Shown one piece after another: positions 36,165 through 45,371 of a DNA stretch of 64,000 nt. The notes under the pieces are model-generated. The model saw only the letters and a list, made by a program, of their open reading frames with translations. It had not been told where the DNA came from and did not search any database. The DNA lies in contig JAAEOK010000112.1 of NCBI GenBank assembly GCA_024244705.1, forward strand, positions 1 through 64,000. Reading direction: 5' to 3'. The translations under genes were made by a program, and so were the position numbers. The stretch is from Alphaproteobacteria bacterium. Lineage in GTDB: Bacteria > Pseudomonadota > Alphaproteobacteria > JAAEOK01. Position 1 is the stretch's first letter, and every line of letters starts with the position of its first letter.

Positions 36165-36520
36165 GACGTGAACTCATAGGCGCGTAGCGACAGCCTGATT
36201 GCGGCGAGTTTGATAAAGGCGAGGAAGTTCTCCGCCAGCTTGGCGTAGCGGGTCGCGATCCACCTGCAATGCTTGATGCGATTGAAGAACCGCTCCACGT
36301 GGTTGCGGTCTCGATTAAGATGCGGGCTGAAGCAGATCGGGTTTTTTCGGTTTCGTTTGGGCGGGATGTTTGCCCACGCTCCACGTCGCCGAACGAGACC
36401 TCTGATTGCATCCGTGTCGTACGCTCTGTCGGCGAGCAGCATGCCGTTACAGCGATGCGGCCGAGCCCCGCCCGCCGGAGCGCGTCGAGCGCTTGAGCTA
36501 TTTGAGGAGTCCGCGCACAG
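36161..36520 (-). pseudogene. IS5-family transposase remnant (C-terminal part)
   Basis: The minus frame ending at 36161 reads MLLADRAYDTDAIRGLVRRR, ANIPPKRNRKNPICFS, RNHVERFFNRIKHCRWIATR and ENFLAFIKLAAIRLSL, the C-terminal half of an IS5-type DDE transposase. The second Asp (LADRAYD) and the Glu (HVERFFNRIK) are present; the N-terminal half and first Asp are missing. Upstream of about 36450 the similarity becomes frameshifted and vague. The usual terminal inverted repeat after the stop is absent, because the neighbouring glycosyltransferase gene begins there. A dead fragment. Confidence 0.82.
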
Positions 36521-36637
36521 CACGCTCGCCAGACCCAAGAAAAAGAGCTACGAAGAGAAACAACTAACTTATTAACGAGGGAGCCGAGGCTTCAGACCAG
36601 CGTGTCGGCTGCTCTGTGGAATCAACTGAGGGACTGA

Positions 36638-37072
36638 ATGACAAAGCGAGGCCACTGCCTGTGCGGAAAAACACGTTGGGAGTATCAAGGCGAGGTAACA
36701 TGGGCCTGCTACTGTCATTGCGACGATTGCCGCCGCAATTGTGCTGCACCGGTGGTCGCGTGGCTCGGCGTGCCCGTCAAGAAATTCAGATGGTTGGGAG
36801 AGGCGCCGAAAACCCTCGAAAGTTCTAAAGGAGTAAGGAGGCACTTCTGCGAGACCTGCGGTTCCCCGATGGGATTTGAAGCGGATCATTACTCGGGCGG
36901 GATGCACCTTTACGCCGCTTCTTTGGAAGATCCCTACGATTTCGAACCGAGGTTCCACGTAAACTATGAAAGCAAGCTTCCCTGGCTTCAAATCAATGAT
37001 GATCTTCCAAAGTATGAAGGCACGTTGCTTCAGGCACCGGAAGACCTAAGGGACTATGAACCAAAAAAATAG
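36638..37072 (+). CDS. GFA family protein (CENP-V/Gfa zinc fold)
   Basis: A 144-residue protein from ATG 36638 with GAGGGA upstream. It has the zinc-binding cysteines of the GFA fold: HCLCGKTRW, WACYCHCDDCRRNCAAPVVA and RHFCETCGSPMGFEADHYSG, followed by MHLYAASLEDPYDFEPRFHV. The family is named for glutathione-dependent formaldehyde-activating enzyme, but most members have no proven activity. It lies between an IS5 remnant and a MITE-like element, so may have arrived or moved with mobile DNA. Confidence 0.88.
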   Translation: MTKRGHCLCGKTRWEYQGEVTWACYCHCDDCRRNCAAPVVAWLGVPVKKFRWLGEAPKTLESSKGVRRHFCETCGSPMGFEADHYSGGMHLYAASLEDPYDFEPRFHVNYESKLPWLQINDDLPKYEGTLLQAPEDLRDYEPKK

Positions 37073-37165
37073 GCGTGGATCGACATGGAGAAAGGACTTT
37101 CTCTGCGACGCCTGCGTTGAACGGCCGGTGGTTGGTCGCAAAGTGGAGTTCCGTTCCAGGCACTT

Positions 37166-37460
37166 ATACCAAATTGCACTGATATTGACTCATCTCATGG
37201 GAGCAAATCGGGTCATCCGGGCAGGCGCGGTGTGAAGCGCGATGCCGAGCATCGGGCGAGCGCCGCAACGCACACGGGGAACCGATTTGCCCCACCGCAG
37301 GCCGCGGTCTTTTGTCCGCTCACGTCGTTGCGAGCCGCTTGTGGTGGGTCGGCACCACGGCGCAGCCCGCGCCTGGTGAGCGGTCAAACCAGCCGCCTGA
37401 TTGGTGTCCAGCCCCTGGGGGTCACTCCAGAGATGGGTTAATATCAGTGCAACTTGGTAT
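37166..37460. repeat. MITE-like element with 31-bp terminal inverted repeats
   Basis: The left end (37166-37196) starts ATACCAAATTGCACTGATAT and the right end (37430-37460), read on the minus strand, starts ATACCAAGTTGCACTGATAT; over 31 bases 28 match, both ending CATCTC. The 295-bp element has a GC-rich core with no believable transposase. TTATACC occurs at 37164-37170 and again at 37460-37466, overlapping both ends; TTATA could be a target duplication. This explains most of the 520-base gap 37073-37593, which otherwise holds no gene. Confidence 0.75.
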
Positions 37461-37593
37461 TATACCCCGAGCTCCGGCCCGCACGAAATTGTCTTGGATC
37501 GGGGACTAAGCGGGCATTTTCCTGAGTGGGATCAGCGGTTCGCGTTTATGAGTACGCGGCCTAGTACACAAAGTGCTCTGGACAGGGCCTTCG

Positions 37594-38952
37594 TTACGGC
37601 GTGGGTTGGGTCCGTTCGACCGCACGCCACGTCGTCACCAACGACGCCAGCATGACCAAAGCAGTGGCAAAGAAGACGGCCCCGAAATCGCCAGTCATCG
37701 CGAACACGGTGCTGCAAACCGCCATGCCGATCGTGCCGCCCATCAACTGGGCGGTCAGGTTAATGCCGCCGGCCTGGCCCTGTTTGGCGTTCGGCACGGC
37801 GTTCATCACGGCGCGCTGAGACGGGACGAAGAGAAACGCCATTGTCCCGCCCCAGATAACAAGACCGGGGACCAATGGCGCGTAGTCGTTCCATGCCACG
37901 GCGATCCCGAGCCACATTAGGGCCACCGTCGAGACGGCCATCGCGGCGAGCAAAAGAATGCGCGATCCGAACTTGTCGGCGAGCTTTCCCGCGACCGGCG
38001 CAAGAAACGGATTCGGGATCACCGACACCACCAGGGCGAGGCCAGCAACCAACGGATCCATATCCAATACTTCCTGCAGGTACAGCGCGCCGAATATAAT
38101 CACGCCCATCTTGCTGAACTGACCCGAGAAGACACCGAAATTGCACGCCGTGAACGTGCCGTTACGAAACAGGTCGACTTCGATCAGGGGTGATTTCGCT
38201 CGCCGCTCGTGAATGACGAATACAAACAGCAAGAGCGCTCCACCGGCGAGCAGGGCGAGTATCAGCGGCTGCGACCATCCCCATTCGGGCCCTTGCATGA
38301 TGCCGAACACCAACATCGTGAGACCGCCGACCAACGTCACAAGCCCGCCACGGTCGATCGTCGTGGCTTTCTCCTCGCGGGGCGGGTTCTTCCATGCAGC
38401 CAGGACGACCAGCATGACGACGATTACGATCGGAAGATTGACCCAGAATATCCAGCGCCATGAAAGCGTATCGGTTAGCAGCCCGCCGACGAATGGGCCA
38501 AGCGACATGAACACGGTTCCGATTGCGCCATAGATACCCAGCGCCATGCCCCGTTCCTCGGGCCGAAAGACGATCGTGATCATGGCCATTGAGGCGGGAA
38601 AAATGACCGCGGCGCCAAGGCCCTGCACGGACCGGGCGGCCACCAGCCATGCGCCACTCCCGGCGAATCCCGAGACCAGCGAGGCCAAGCCGAATGTCGC
38701 CGCACCGATGAGGAAGAGGATCTTGAGGCCGATGATGTCGCCGAACTTGCCGGCCAGCGCGGCGAAGCATGCGAAGACCAGAAGATAGGAATTGACGACC
38801 CAATGGGCGACGACCAGCGACATGCCGAGATCGCCGCGCATGGTCGGCAGCGCGACGCCGACCACGGTCTCATCGAGCAGGATGAGACCGATGACGCCGC
38901 CCATCGCCGCCAGAATCCACCACTTCGCATGCCGATCGTCGATGGCGATCAA
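37594..38952 (-). CDS. MFS transporter of the DHA2 (EmrB/QacA-like) type
   Basis: A 452-residue polytopic transporter. Span 1 carries the DHA2 motif ILLDETVVGVALPTMRGDLG, followed by VVNSYLLVFACFAALAGKFG and motif A-like GDIIGLKILFLIGAATFGLA. Motif C appears as AIGTVFMSLGPFVGGLLTDT, then SWRWIFWVNLPIVIVVMLVV. The C-terminal half has GLALVVSVIPNPFLAPVAGK and LADKFGSRILLLAAMAV. Such proteins export drugs or metabolites by proton antiport; the substrate is not evident. It stands alone, between the MITE-like element and the TRAP genes. Confidence 0.88.
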   Translation of the reverse strand: MIAIDDRHAKWWILAAMGGVIGLILLDETVVGVALPTMRGDLGMSLVVAHWVVNSYLLVFACFAALAGKFGDIIGLKILFLIGAATFGLASLVSGFAGSGAWLVAARSVQGLGAAVIFPASMAMITIVFRPEERGMALGIYGAIGTVFMSLGPFVGGLLTDTLSWRWIFWVNLPIVIVVMLVVLAAWKNPPREEKATTIDRGGLVTLVGGLTMLVFGIMQGPEWGWSQPLILALLAGGALLLFVFVIHERRAKSPLIEVDLFRNGTFTACNFGVFSGQFSKMGVIIFGALYLQEVLDMDPLVAGLALVVSVIPNPFLAPVAGKLADKFGSRILLLAAMAVSTVALMWLGIAVAWNDYAPLVPGLVIWGGTMAFLFVPSQRAVMNAVPNAKQGQAGGINLTAQLMGGTIGMAVCSTVFAMTGDFGAVFFATALVMLASLVTTWRAVERTQPTP

Positions 38953-39172
38953 GGCTCACATGTCTCCATCGCAACTCGAGAGATCGGCCCTGCCCAGCTT
39001 CAGCGCCTTATGCGCCCTAGCGGCGACAATCCGAAGGCATACCAAGAACCAGCGGATGGCCGCCCGCCCTTTCCCGATCACACCGACATATCACTTGTCG
39101 TCGATCGGAAAAGGCGAGCGGCCCGCGACTCACGGAATCGTTAGGTCGCCTACTATCCGCCTAGCCCGACCG

Positions 39173-40225
39173 CTAAATGCAGCGGTATGGCGGGCCGGCT
39201 TTGTTCATGACCGCCGCATATTCCTTGAAAATCTTGATGACTTTCGCGGTCCTCGGGGTTTCCTTCGCAACCTCGTCCCAGAACTTCTGGGCCTCGTCCT
39301 CGACGACCTGCCATTCGTCATCGGGGATGCTGGTCAGCTGCAATTTCGTACCCTGGGTGCGGAGATGCGCCTCGCCACCCCAATACCAATGCTGCCGGTA
39401 GTAGTGCGAGCTGTCCATGCAAAGGCGGAACAGCACCTGTAGATGTTCAGGCAGCGCATCCCATTTTTCGGAATTCGCGAAATAGGACCCGGCCCAGGCA
39501 CCGGAGATATTGTTGGTGAGGAAGTAATTGGTCACATCCGCCCAGCCGACCGTGTAGTCCTCGGTAATGCCGGACCACGCGATGCCGTCCAGCTCACCGG
39601 TCTGAACCGCGACCTCGATATCCTCCCATGGCAGGGTGACCGGGACGACGCCGAAGCGCTGAAGAAACTTTCCGGCGGTCGGGAACGTGAATACGCGTTT
39701 GCCCTCCAGATCCTTCAAGCTGCGGATTGGATCGACCGTATTGAAGTGGCACGGGTCCCAGGCACCGGCGCTCAGCCAGGTGACGTTTTCCACCTCGCCA
39801 TAGGCCTCTTCCCAAATCTCCTTCAATCCGTATTGATGGAACAGTACCGGCACATCGAGCGAATACCGTGTCGCGAACGGGAAATACCCGCCGAACACCG
39901 ATACGTCGACCGGTGCCGCGATCGAATCGTCATCGCTCTGGACGGCATCGATGGTTCCGCGCTGCATCGCCCGGAACAATTCTCCCGTCGGCACGAGTTG
40001 ATCGGCGAAGAACAGCTCGATGACCATATCGCCGTTGGCCGCCTTGTTGAACGCGTCGATCGAAGGCTTGATGACATGCTCGGCGAGCGCGGGACCGGCA
40101 TAGGTCTGCAAGCGCCATTTGATCTGGCTTTGGGCCTTCACATAAGGCGCGCTCAACGTCGACGCGGCCACCGCGCCGGCCGTCGCTACACCGGCTCCCT
40201 TAAGAAAATCGCGTCTCTTCGTCAT
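39173..40225 (-). CDS. dctP: TRAP transporter solute-binding protein (DctP family)
   Basis: A 350-residue periplasmic receptor with a twin-arginine-type leader (MTKRRDFLKGAGVATAGAVA, cleavage near VKAQS) and GGGAGA before the ATG. The DctP fold is shown by IKWRLQTYAGPALAEHVIKP, LVPTGELFRAMQRGTIDAVQ and DLEGKRVFTFPTAGKFLQRF. The stretch VQTGELDGIAWSGITEDYTV matches receptors related to TakP, which bind 2-oxoacids with a metal ion. Ligand assignment is inference. It is the last gene of the TRAP operon, 152 bases after dctM. Confidence 0.9.
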   Translation of the reverse strand: MTKRRDFLKGAGVATAGAVAASTLSAPYVKAQSQIKWRLQTYAGPALAEHVIKPSIDAFNKAANGDMVIELFFADQLVPTGELFRAMQRGTIDAVQSDDDSIAAPVDVSVFGGYFPFATRYSLDVPVLFHQYGLKEIWEEAYGEVENVTWLSAGAWDPCHFNTVDPIRSLKDLEGKRVFTFPTAGKFLQRFGVVPVTLPWEDIEVAVQTGELDGIAWSGITEDYTVGWADVTNYFLTNNISGAWAGSYFANSEKWDALPEHLQVLFRLCMDSSHYYRQHWYWGGEAHLRTQGTKLQLTSIPDDEWQVVEDEAQKFWDEVAKETPRTAKVIKIFKEYAAVMNKAGPPYRCI

Positions 40226-40377
40226 TCAACGTCTCCCTCTCATGGTGTGTGGGTTATCTTCCAACCGAATGGCGTAATTTTGGCCTCACCGATCCAACGC
40301 TGTACTCTCTGTTCTTGCTTTCGGACTTTGCCACGAATTTGCATCGGGACTCAAAGCCGGATTGCAACTTTCCGGTC

Positions 40378-41703
40378 TCATTTCCCATAGTACAGATTTG
40401 GCAGCCACAGGGCTATCTCGGGAAAGATCATGACAATCGCCAAACCGATCGCCATGACGAATACGAAAGGAATGATCGACCGATAGATATCACCCAACGT
40501 GACCTCTGGCGGAGCCATCGCCCGCATCAAGAATAGATTGTAGCCGAAGGGCGGGGTCATGTAGGCGATCTGGCAGGTAATCGTGTAGAGCACGCCATAC
40601 CAGATCAGGTCGAAGCCGAGCAGCCCGACCAACGGTACATAGAGCGGAGCGACGATCACGAGCATGGCCGTATCGTCGAGAAACATGCCCATCAGGATGA
40701 AGGATAGCTGCATCAGGATGAGGATTTCCCAGGGTCCGAGATCCAGCCGGTCGACAAACAGCGATTCGATCGCTTTTGCCGCCCCGAGACCATCGAATAC
40801 CGCGCCGAAGCAAAGCGCCGCCAGAATAATCCACATGAACATGCAGGAGATGCTCAAGGTCTTGCGGACGGTTTCTTCCAAGACATGTCGGGTCAGTCGC
40901 CTTTTGGCGATCGCGGCAACCGTGGCGGCGATGGCACCGACGGCCGAACTCTCGACGAGGCTGGTCACGCCCATCAAAAACAGACCGGTCATCGAGAAGA
41001 AAATGAACAGCGGGGTGAGTCCAGCCTTGAGCAGTCGAAACTTCTCCCCCCAGGTTATTTCCTTCCGCTCTTCCTCGGACAGCGGCGGTCCAAGCTCGGG
41101 CTGGAGCTTGCACCGAACCGCGATATAGAGAATGAAGAGGCCGGCCATCATCAGGCCCGGCAATGCACCGGCGAGCCACAGCTGGCCAACGGGCTGCCGC
41201 GCGATCATGCCATAGAGGACCAGCACGACGCTCGGCGGAACCAGGATGCCCAGCGAACTGCCCGCCTGAATAACGCCCGTCACCATGATCTTGTCGTAGC
41301 CGCGACGCAGAAGTTCGGGCAGCGCGATCGTCGCGCCGATCGCCATGCCGGCGACGCTCAACCCGTTCATCGCCGAGATGGCGACCATGAGACCGATCGT
41401 CCCGATGGCGAGGCCGCCGTTGAGCGGGCCCATCCAGACATGGAACATCCGGTAGAGGTCCTCGGCGATCCCCGACTCGGACAGCATGTAGCCCATATAG
41501 ATGAACAGCGGCAGGGTCAGCAACGGATACCATTTCATCAGCTTCATGGCCGCGCTGAACGCCATTTCCGATCCGCCGTCGCCCCACAGCAGGAGCGCGG
41601 CGGCAACGGCCACGAAGCCAATGGCGCCGAACACGCGCTGCCCGGTCAGCAGCATGACCATCATCGTCGAGAACATGGTCAGCGCGATGAATTCGTAACT
41701 CAT
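40378..41703 (-). CDS. dctM: TRAP transporter large permease (DctM)
   Basis: A 441-residue membrane protein beginning MSYEFIALTMFSTMMVMLLT. DctM features include GLSVAGMAIGATIALPELLR, GYDKIMVTGVIQAGSSLGIL, PPSVVLVLYGMIARQPVGQL and the C-terminal FILMGMFLDDTAMLVIVAPL with TPPFGYNLFLMRAMAPPEVT. About twelve spans are apparent. Its ATG overlaps the dctQ stop as ATGA (41700-41703). It forms the ion-driven transport channel with DctQ. Confidence 0.92.
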   Translation of the reverse strand: MSYEFIALTMFSTMMVMLLTGQRVFGAIGFVAVAAALLLWGDGGSEMAFSAAMKLMKWYPLLTLPLFIYMGYMLSESGIAEDLYRMFHVWMGPLNGGLAIGTIGLMVAISAMNGLSVAGMAIGATIALPELLRRGYDKIMVTGVIQAGSSLGILVPPSVVLVLYGMIARQPVGQLWLAGALPGLMMAGLFILYIAVRCKLQPELGPPLSEEERKEITWGEKFRLLKAGLTPLFIFFSMTGLFLMGVTSLVESSAVGAIAATVAAIAKRRLTRHVLEETVRKTLSISCMFMWIILAALCFGAVFDGLGAAKAIESLFVDRLDLGPWEILILMQLSFILMGMFLDDTAMLVIVAPLYVPLVGLLGFDLIWYGVLYTITCQIAYMTPPFGYNLFLMRAMAPPEVTLGDIYRSIIPFVFVMAIGLAIVMIFPEIALWLPNLYYGK

Positions 41704-42197
41704 GGCAGCGGCTTCCCGATCGCGGACCGCACATTTCGGATAAGGGTCGCAATGACCTGCAGCAACATGAGCGCGACCGCGACGGTCATGATGATCTTGA
41801 TCGGCGCCATCCGCGGCGACCACGACGAATAGCTGGTTTCTCCGTATTTGACGGCATATTCGGCGCTCGAATAACCGCCATAGAGCAGGAACACGAGATA
41901 GAAGATCAGGAACAGGACGGTTACCGCATCGACCGCGGCCTTGGTCCGGTCGGACCAACGCCCATAGAGCAGGTCCATGCGGACATGGGAATCGAGCTGC
42001 ATCGAATAGCCGCCGCCCAAGAGGTAATAGGCGACCATCGTGAACTGGGCCATTTCGAGCGTCCACAGGGCGGGAACGAAGAAATTCTTGGTGATGGTCG
42101 AGTACAGCAGGATGCCCATCATGGCGAAGATGAGATACATGGCGGCGCGGCCAACGACCCGGTTGATGGCATCCACGCCACGCACGTAAGTTTGCAT
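41700..42197 (-). CDS. dctQ: TRAP transporter small permease (DctQ)
   Basis: From ATG 42197 a 165-residue four-span protein starting MQTYVRGVDAINRVVGRAAM. The DctQ pattern LEMAQFTMVAYYLLGGGYSM followed by DSHVRMDLLYGRWSDRTKAA is clear. The frame is open upstream to 42308, which would add 37 polar residues not expected in the family. It is first in the dctQMP operon. Confidence 0.88.
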   Translation of the reverse strand: MQTYVRGVDAINRVVGRAAMYLIFAMMGILLYSTITKNFFVPALWTLEMAQFTMVAYYLLGGGYSMQLDSHVRMDLLYGRWSDRTKAAVDAVTVLFLIFYLVFLLYGGYSSAEYAVKYGETSYSSWSPRMAPIKIIMTVAVALMLLQVIATLIRNVRSAIGKPLP

Positions 42198-42437
42198 CGC
42201 TTTCAGCAAATTCTTGCCCCCTGTCGCGCCCCGGGCATTCCTCGACGGCTCGGAAAACGACCCTCCGCGCACGGCGAAAGCCGACGCTTGCTCTCCATCG
42301 CGGAGCATGAAACACGCATCGCTGGCGATTGTAAATGACGCCGTCGGGACGCCCTTGAACCGGATTGCCGATTGGCGCCGAAAGGCATCGCTCGGTGCGG
42401 ATAGGTCGACCGGAACATCGATCGATGGCGGCGGAGT

Positions 42438-42513
42438 TGGCGACCCCAGCGGGACTCGAACCCGCGTTGCCGGCGTGAAAGGCCGGTGTCCTAGGCCTCT
42501 AGACGATGGGGTC
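42438..42513 (-). tRNA. tRNA-Glu (anticodon TTC)
   Basis: The minus strand reads GACCCCATCGTCTAGAGGCC with acceptor GACCCCA pairing TGGGGTC, anticodon loop CTTTCAC giving TTC, T-arm GGGTTCGAGTCCC, discriminator G and encoded CCA; 76 nt. It lies about 80 bases downstream of recJ on the same strand. Confidence 0.96.
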
Positions 42514-42594
42514 GTAAGGGCGCGAAAAGTGTCTAATCGGTTCCGCCCGGAAAATCAACGCGCCTGATACGATCGCCGACCCCTATCGAGGGAC

Positions 42595-44373
42595 TCAGGC
42601 GGTTTCGGCCGCGTCCTCGATGATCAGCTGGACCCCGTCGCGGCCCTGCCAGGTGTCGGCGCGCAGGTGGCCGGCGACGTGGAGCGTGCCGCCGCGGGCG
42701 TCGAGCAACGCTTGGCCGAGCGCCGTCCCCACCGAGCGGAAGGCGATTCCCTTGAGTTGGCCGCCGCTGTCATCGCTCAGCGTGCAGCGAACGTGGTCCT
42801 GGCCGACGACGTCGGCGAAGGCGAGGCGCGCCACCGGCACGACAAAGCGCGGCTCCGGATTGCCGGCGCCAAACGGACCCGCCTGAGCCAATATCGCCAG
42901 CAAGCCGGGCGAAGCGCCCCGCGTCGTCACCGCGCTATCGATGCCGAGCGAGGGGACGATTCCTTTGGCTTCGATTTCCCCGCCGACCCGCTCGTTGAGA
43001 AAGGCGCGAAGCTTTTCGACTCCGCTCGCGGTCACCGTGAACCCGGCCGCCATCGCGTGCCCGCCCCCATTGACCAGAAGGCCGGATTGACCGGCGGCGA
43101 TGATCGCCGCGCCGAGGTCGACACCGCGCACCGAGCGGCCCGACCCGCGTCCGATACCGTCATCGATTCCGACCACGCAAGCCGGGCGATTGAAGCGCTC
43201 GCGCAAGCGGCCGGCGACAATACCGACCACGCCGGGATGCCACCCGGTCGCGGCAACGAGGATGCAAGGATCCGCCGCATAGGTGCTCTCGGCCGAGGCA
43301 CCCGCCTCCTCCAACACCTGCTGCTCGATCGCGCGGCGCTCCGAATTGAAGACGTCGAGCCGCTCGGCGATCGCCCGCGCCTCGGCCGGGTCGTCGGAGA
43401 TCAACAGTCGGGCGCCAAGATCGGCCTGCCCGACCCGTCCCCCGGCATTGATCCGCGGCCCCAGAATATAGCCGACATGAAACGTCCCCGGCACCTCGTC
43501 GATTCGGCCCACGTCGGCCAGCGCGGAGAGCCCGATATTGCCCCGCTTCGCCAGCACCTTGAGCCCCTGCGCCACGAAGGCGCGGTTCAGGCCCTGCAGC
43601 GGTACCACATCGCACACCGTGCCCAAGGCCACCAAGTCGAGCCACCGCCGCAAATCGGGCTCTGGGCGCGCATCGTACCAGCCGGCCTCGCGCAGGCGGC
43701 GATTGAGTGCGACAATGAACAGGAACGTTACGCCGACCGCCGCCAGGTAGCCGTGGCCGCCATCCTCGTCGAGCCGGTTTGGATTGACCACGGCGGCGGC
43801 CGCCGGCAGTTTCGGCTCCGCGACATGGTGATCGAGCACGATGACATCGATCCCCGCCTCGGCGGCACCGGCCAGAGCGTCGAAGGCGGTGATACCGCAA
43901 TCGACCGTGATCACGACAGCGATACCCTCCTCCCGAAGGGCGAGCAAAGCCGGCAAATTCGGACCGTAGCCCTCGGTCAGCCGGTCGGGAATGTAGATCC
44001 GGAGGTCGAGGCCGATGGCGGCGGCGAACCGCTTCAGCAAGGCCGAAGATGTCGCGCCATCGACGTCGTAATCGCCGAAAACAGCCACCTGCTCGCCACG
44101 CTGCAGGGCCTGCAACACGCGTTCCACCGCGGTTTCCATGTCGCGGAACCGCAACGGATCGGGAAGCAGGTCGCGGAGCGTCGGGTTTAGGTAGTCGCGC
44201 GCCGATTCCACGTCGACGCCCCGCGCCGCCAGGACGCGGCCGACGATCTCAGGCACCGACAGCCGCTGCGTCAGCGCCAGGGCCAGCCGCTCATCGTCGA
44301 GCCGGGAACGCCACTCTTTGCCGCCAAAGGACCGCGAAACGCCGAGTACGCATTCCGATTTTCCAGCCGCCAT
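42595..44373 (-). CDS. recJ: Single-stranded-DNA-specific exonuclease RecJ
   Basis: A 592-residue 5'-3' exonuclease. The DHH phosphoesterase motifs are present: VAVFGDYDVDGATSSALLKR, VVITVDCGITAFDALAGAAE, VIVLDHHVAEPKLPAAAAVV and VALGTVCDVVPLQGLNRAFV. The DHHA1 region shows HPGVVGIVAGRLRERFNRPA and GGGHAMAAGFTVTASGVEKL. RecJ acts in recombination and mismatch repair, trimming single strands. It is the last gene of alaC-hom-glpX-recJ, 5 bases after glpX. Confidence 0.94.
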   Translation of the reverse strand: MAAGKSECVLGVSRSFGGKEWRSRLDDERLALALTQRLSVPEIVGRVLAARGVDVESARDYLNPTLRDLLPDPLRFRDMETAVERVLQALQRGEQVAVFGDYDVDGATSSALLKRFAAAIGLDLRIYIPDRLTEGYGPNLPALLALREEGIAVVITVDCGITAFDALAGAAEAGIDVIVLDHHVAEPKLPAAAAVVNPNRLDEDGGHGYLAAVGVTFLFIVALNRRLREAGWYDARPEPDLRRWLDLVALGTVCDVVPLQGLNRAFVAQGLKVLAKRGNIGLSALADVGRIDEVPGTFHVGYILGPRINAGGRVGQADLGARLLISDDPAEARAIAERLDVFNSERRAIEQQVLEEAGASAESTYAADPCILVAATGWHPGVVGIVAGRLRERFNRPACVVGIDDGIGRGSGRSVRGVDLGAAIIAAGQSGLLVNGGGHAMAAGFTVTASGVEKLRAFLNERVGGEIEAKGIVPSLGIDSAVTTRGASPGLLAILAQAGPFGAGNPEPRFVVPVARLAFADVVGQDHVRCTLSDDSGGQLKGIAFRSVGTALGQALLDARGGTLHVAGHLRADTWQGRDGVQLIIEDAAETA

Positions 44374-44378
44374 CGCGG

Positions 44379-45371
44379 TCAGCCGATGACGTCGGCATAG
44401 ACGGTCTTGCGGGTAAAGTCGTGCCGCGAGGAAAGTTGCCGTACTGTGCCCGTCGACGATCGCATGACGATGGAATTGGTCATGCCGCCATTGCTCGACC
44501 TCCGGACACCGCGCAGCATGGTACCGTCAGTAACGCCGGTGGCGGCAAACATCACGTCGCCCGAGGCCAGATCCAGCAGATTGTATTTGCGGTCCAAATC
44601 CTCGAGGCCCCAATGCGCGGCGCGCGCCTTCTCATCGTTGTTGCGAAAGATCAGACGGGCCTGCATTTGCCCACCGATGCAGCGCAAGGCCGCGGCCGCC
44701 AACACGCCCTCCGGGGCGCCACCACTACCGAGATATATGTCGACGCCGCTTTCGGCCATTGAAGTCGCGATAACCCCGCTGACGTCGCCGTCGGAGATCA
44801 GCTGGATGCGGGCACCCGACGCGCGCACCTTGGCGATGAGTTCGGCATGCCGCGGCCGATCGAGGATGCAAGCCACCACATCGGACACCTCGATACCCTT
44901 CGCACGGGCGAGGTTATCGAGGTTCTCCGCCGGTTCGGCGTCAATATCAACGAGGTCATCGGGCAGTCCGCCGCCGACAGCAATTTTTTCCATATAGACA
45001 TCCGGCGCATGGAGAAAACCGCCGTCGCCGGCCATCGCGATCACGGCGAGCGCGTTGGGCCCGCCCTTGGCGGTGATCGTCGTCCCCTCCAGCGGATCCA
45101 GCGCAATGTCGATCTTGGGACCGTTGCCGGTGCCTACTTTCTCGCCGATATAAAGCATCGGCGCCTCATCGCGCTCGCCTTCGCCGATCACCACGGTGCC
45201 GTCGATCTGCAGCACGCTGAGTGCCCTTCGCATCGCATCAACGGCGGCCTGGTCGGCGGCCATTTCGTCGCCACGTCCCATCAGACGCGACGCCGCGAGG
45301 GCAGCCGCCTCGGTCACCCGCACGGCCTCGAGGGCCAAATTCCGATCGATCGGCGTGGTGTCGTGGCTCAT
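44379..45371 (-). CDS. glpX: Class II fructose-1,6-bisphosphatase
   Basis: A 330-residue enzyme of gluconeogenesis. Family motifs are VVIGEGERDEAPMLYIGEKV, the metal/phosphate loop IDIALDPLEGTTITAKGGPN, the substrate region MQARLIFRNNDEKARAAHWG and IYLGSGGAPEGVLAAAALRC. The start overlaps the hom stop by ATGA (45368-45371). Being in one operon with homoserine dehydrogenase and recJ is common in alphaproteobacteria and gives no functional link by itself. Confidence 0.93.
   Translation of the reverse strand: MSHDTTPIDRNLALEAVRVTEAAALAASRLMGRGDEMAADQAAVDAMRRALSVLQIDGTVVIGEGERDEAPMLYIGEKVGTGNGPKIDIALDPLEGTTITAKGGPNALAVIAMAGDGGFLHAPDVYMEKIAVGGGLPDDLVDIDAEPAENLDNLARAKGIEVSDVVACILDRPRHAELIAKVRASGARIQLISDGDVSGVIATSMAESGVDIYLGSGGAPEGVLAAAALRCIGGQMQARLIFRNNDEKARAAHWGLEDLDRKYNLLDLASGDVMFAATGVTDGTMLRGVRRSSNGGMTNSIVMRSSTGTVRQLSSRHDFTRKTVYADVIG

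Noticed and set aside
40490-41752. A 420-codon frame inside the dctM region
   Set aside because: Arg/His-rich shadow frame; dctM in its own frame shows TRAP permease motifs and overlaps dctQ correctly.
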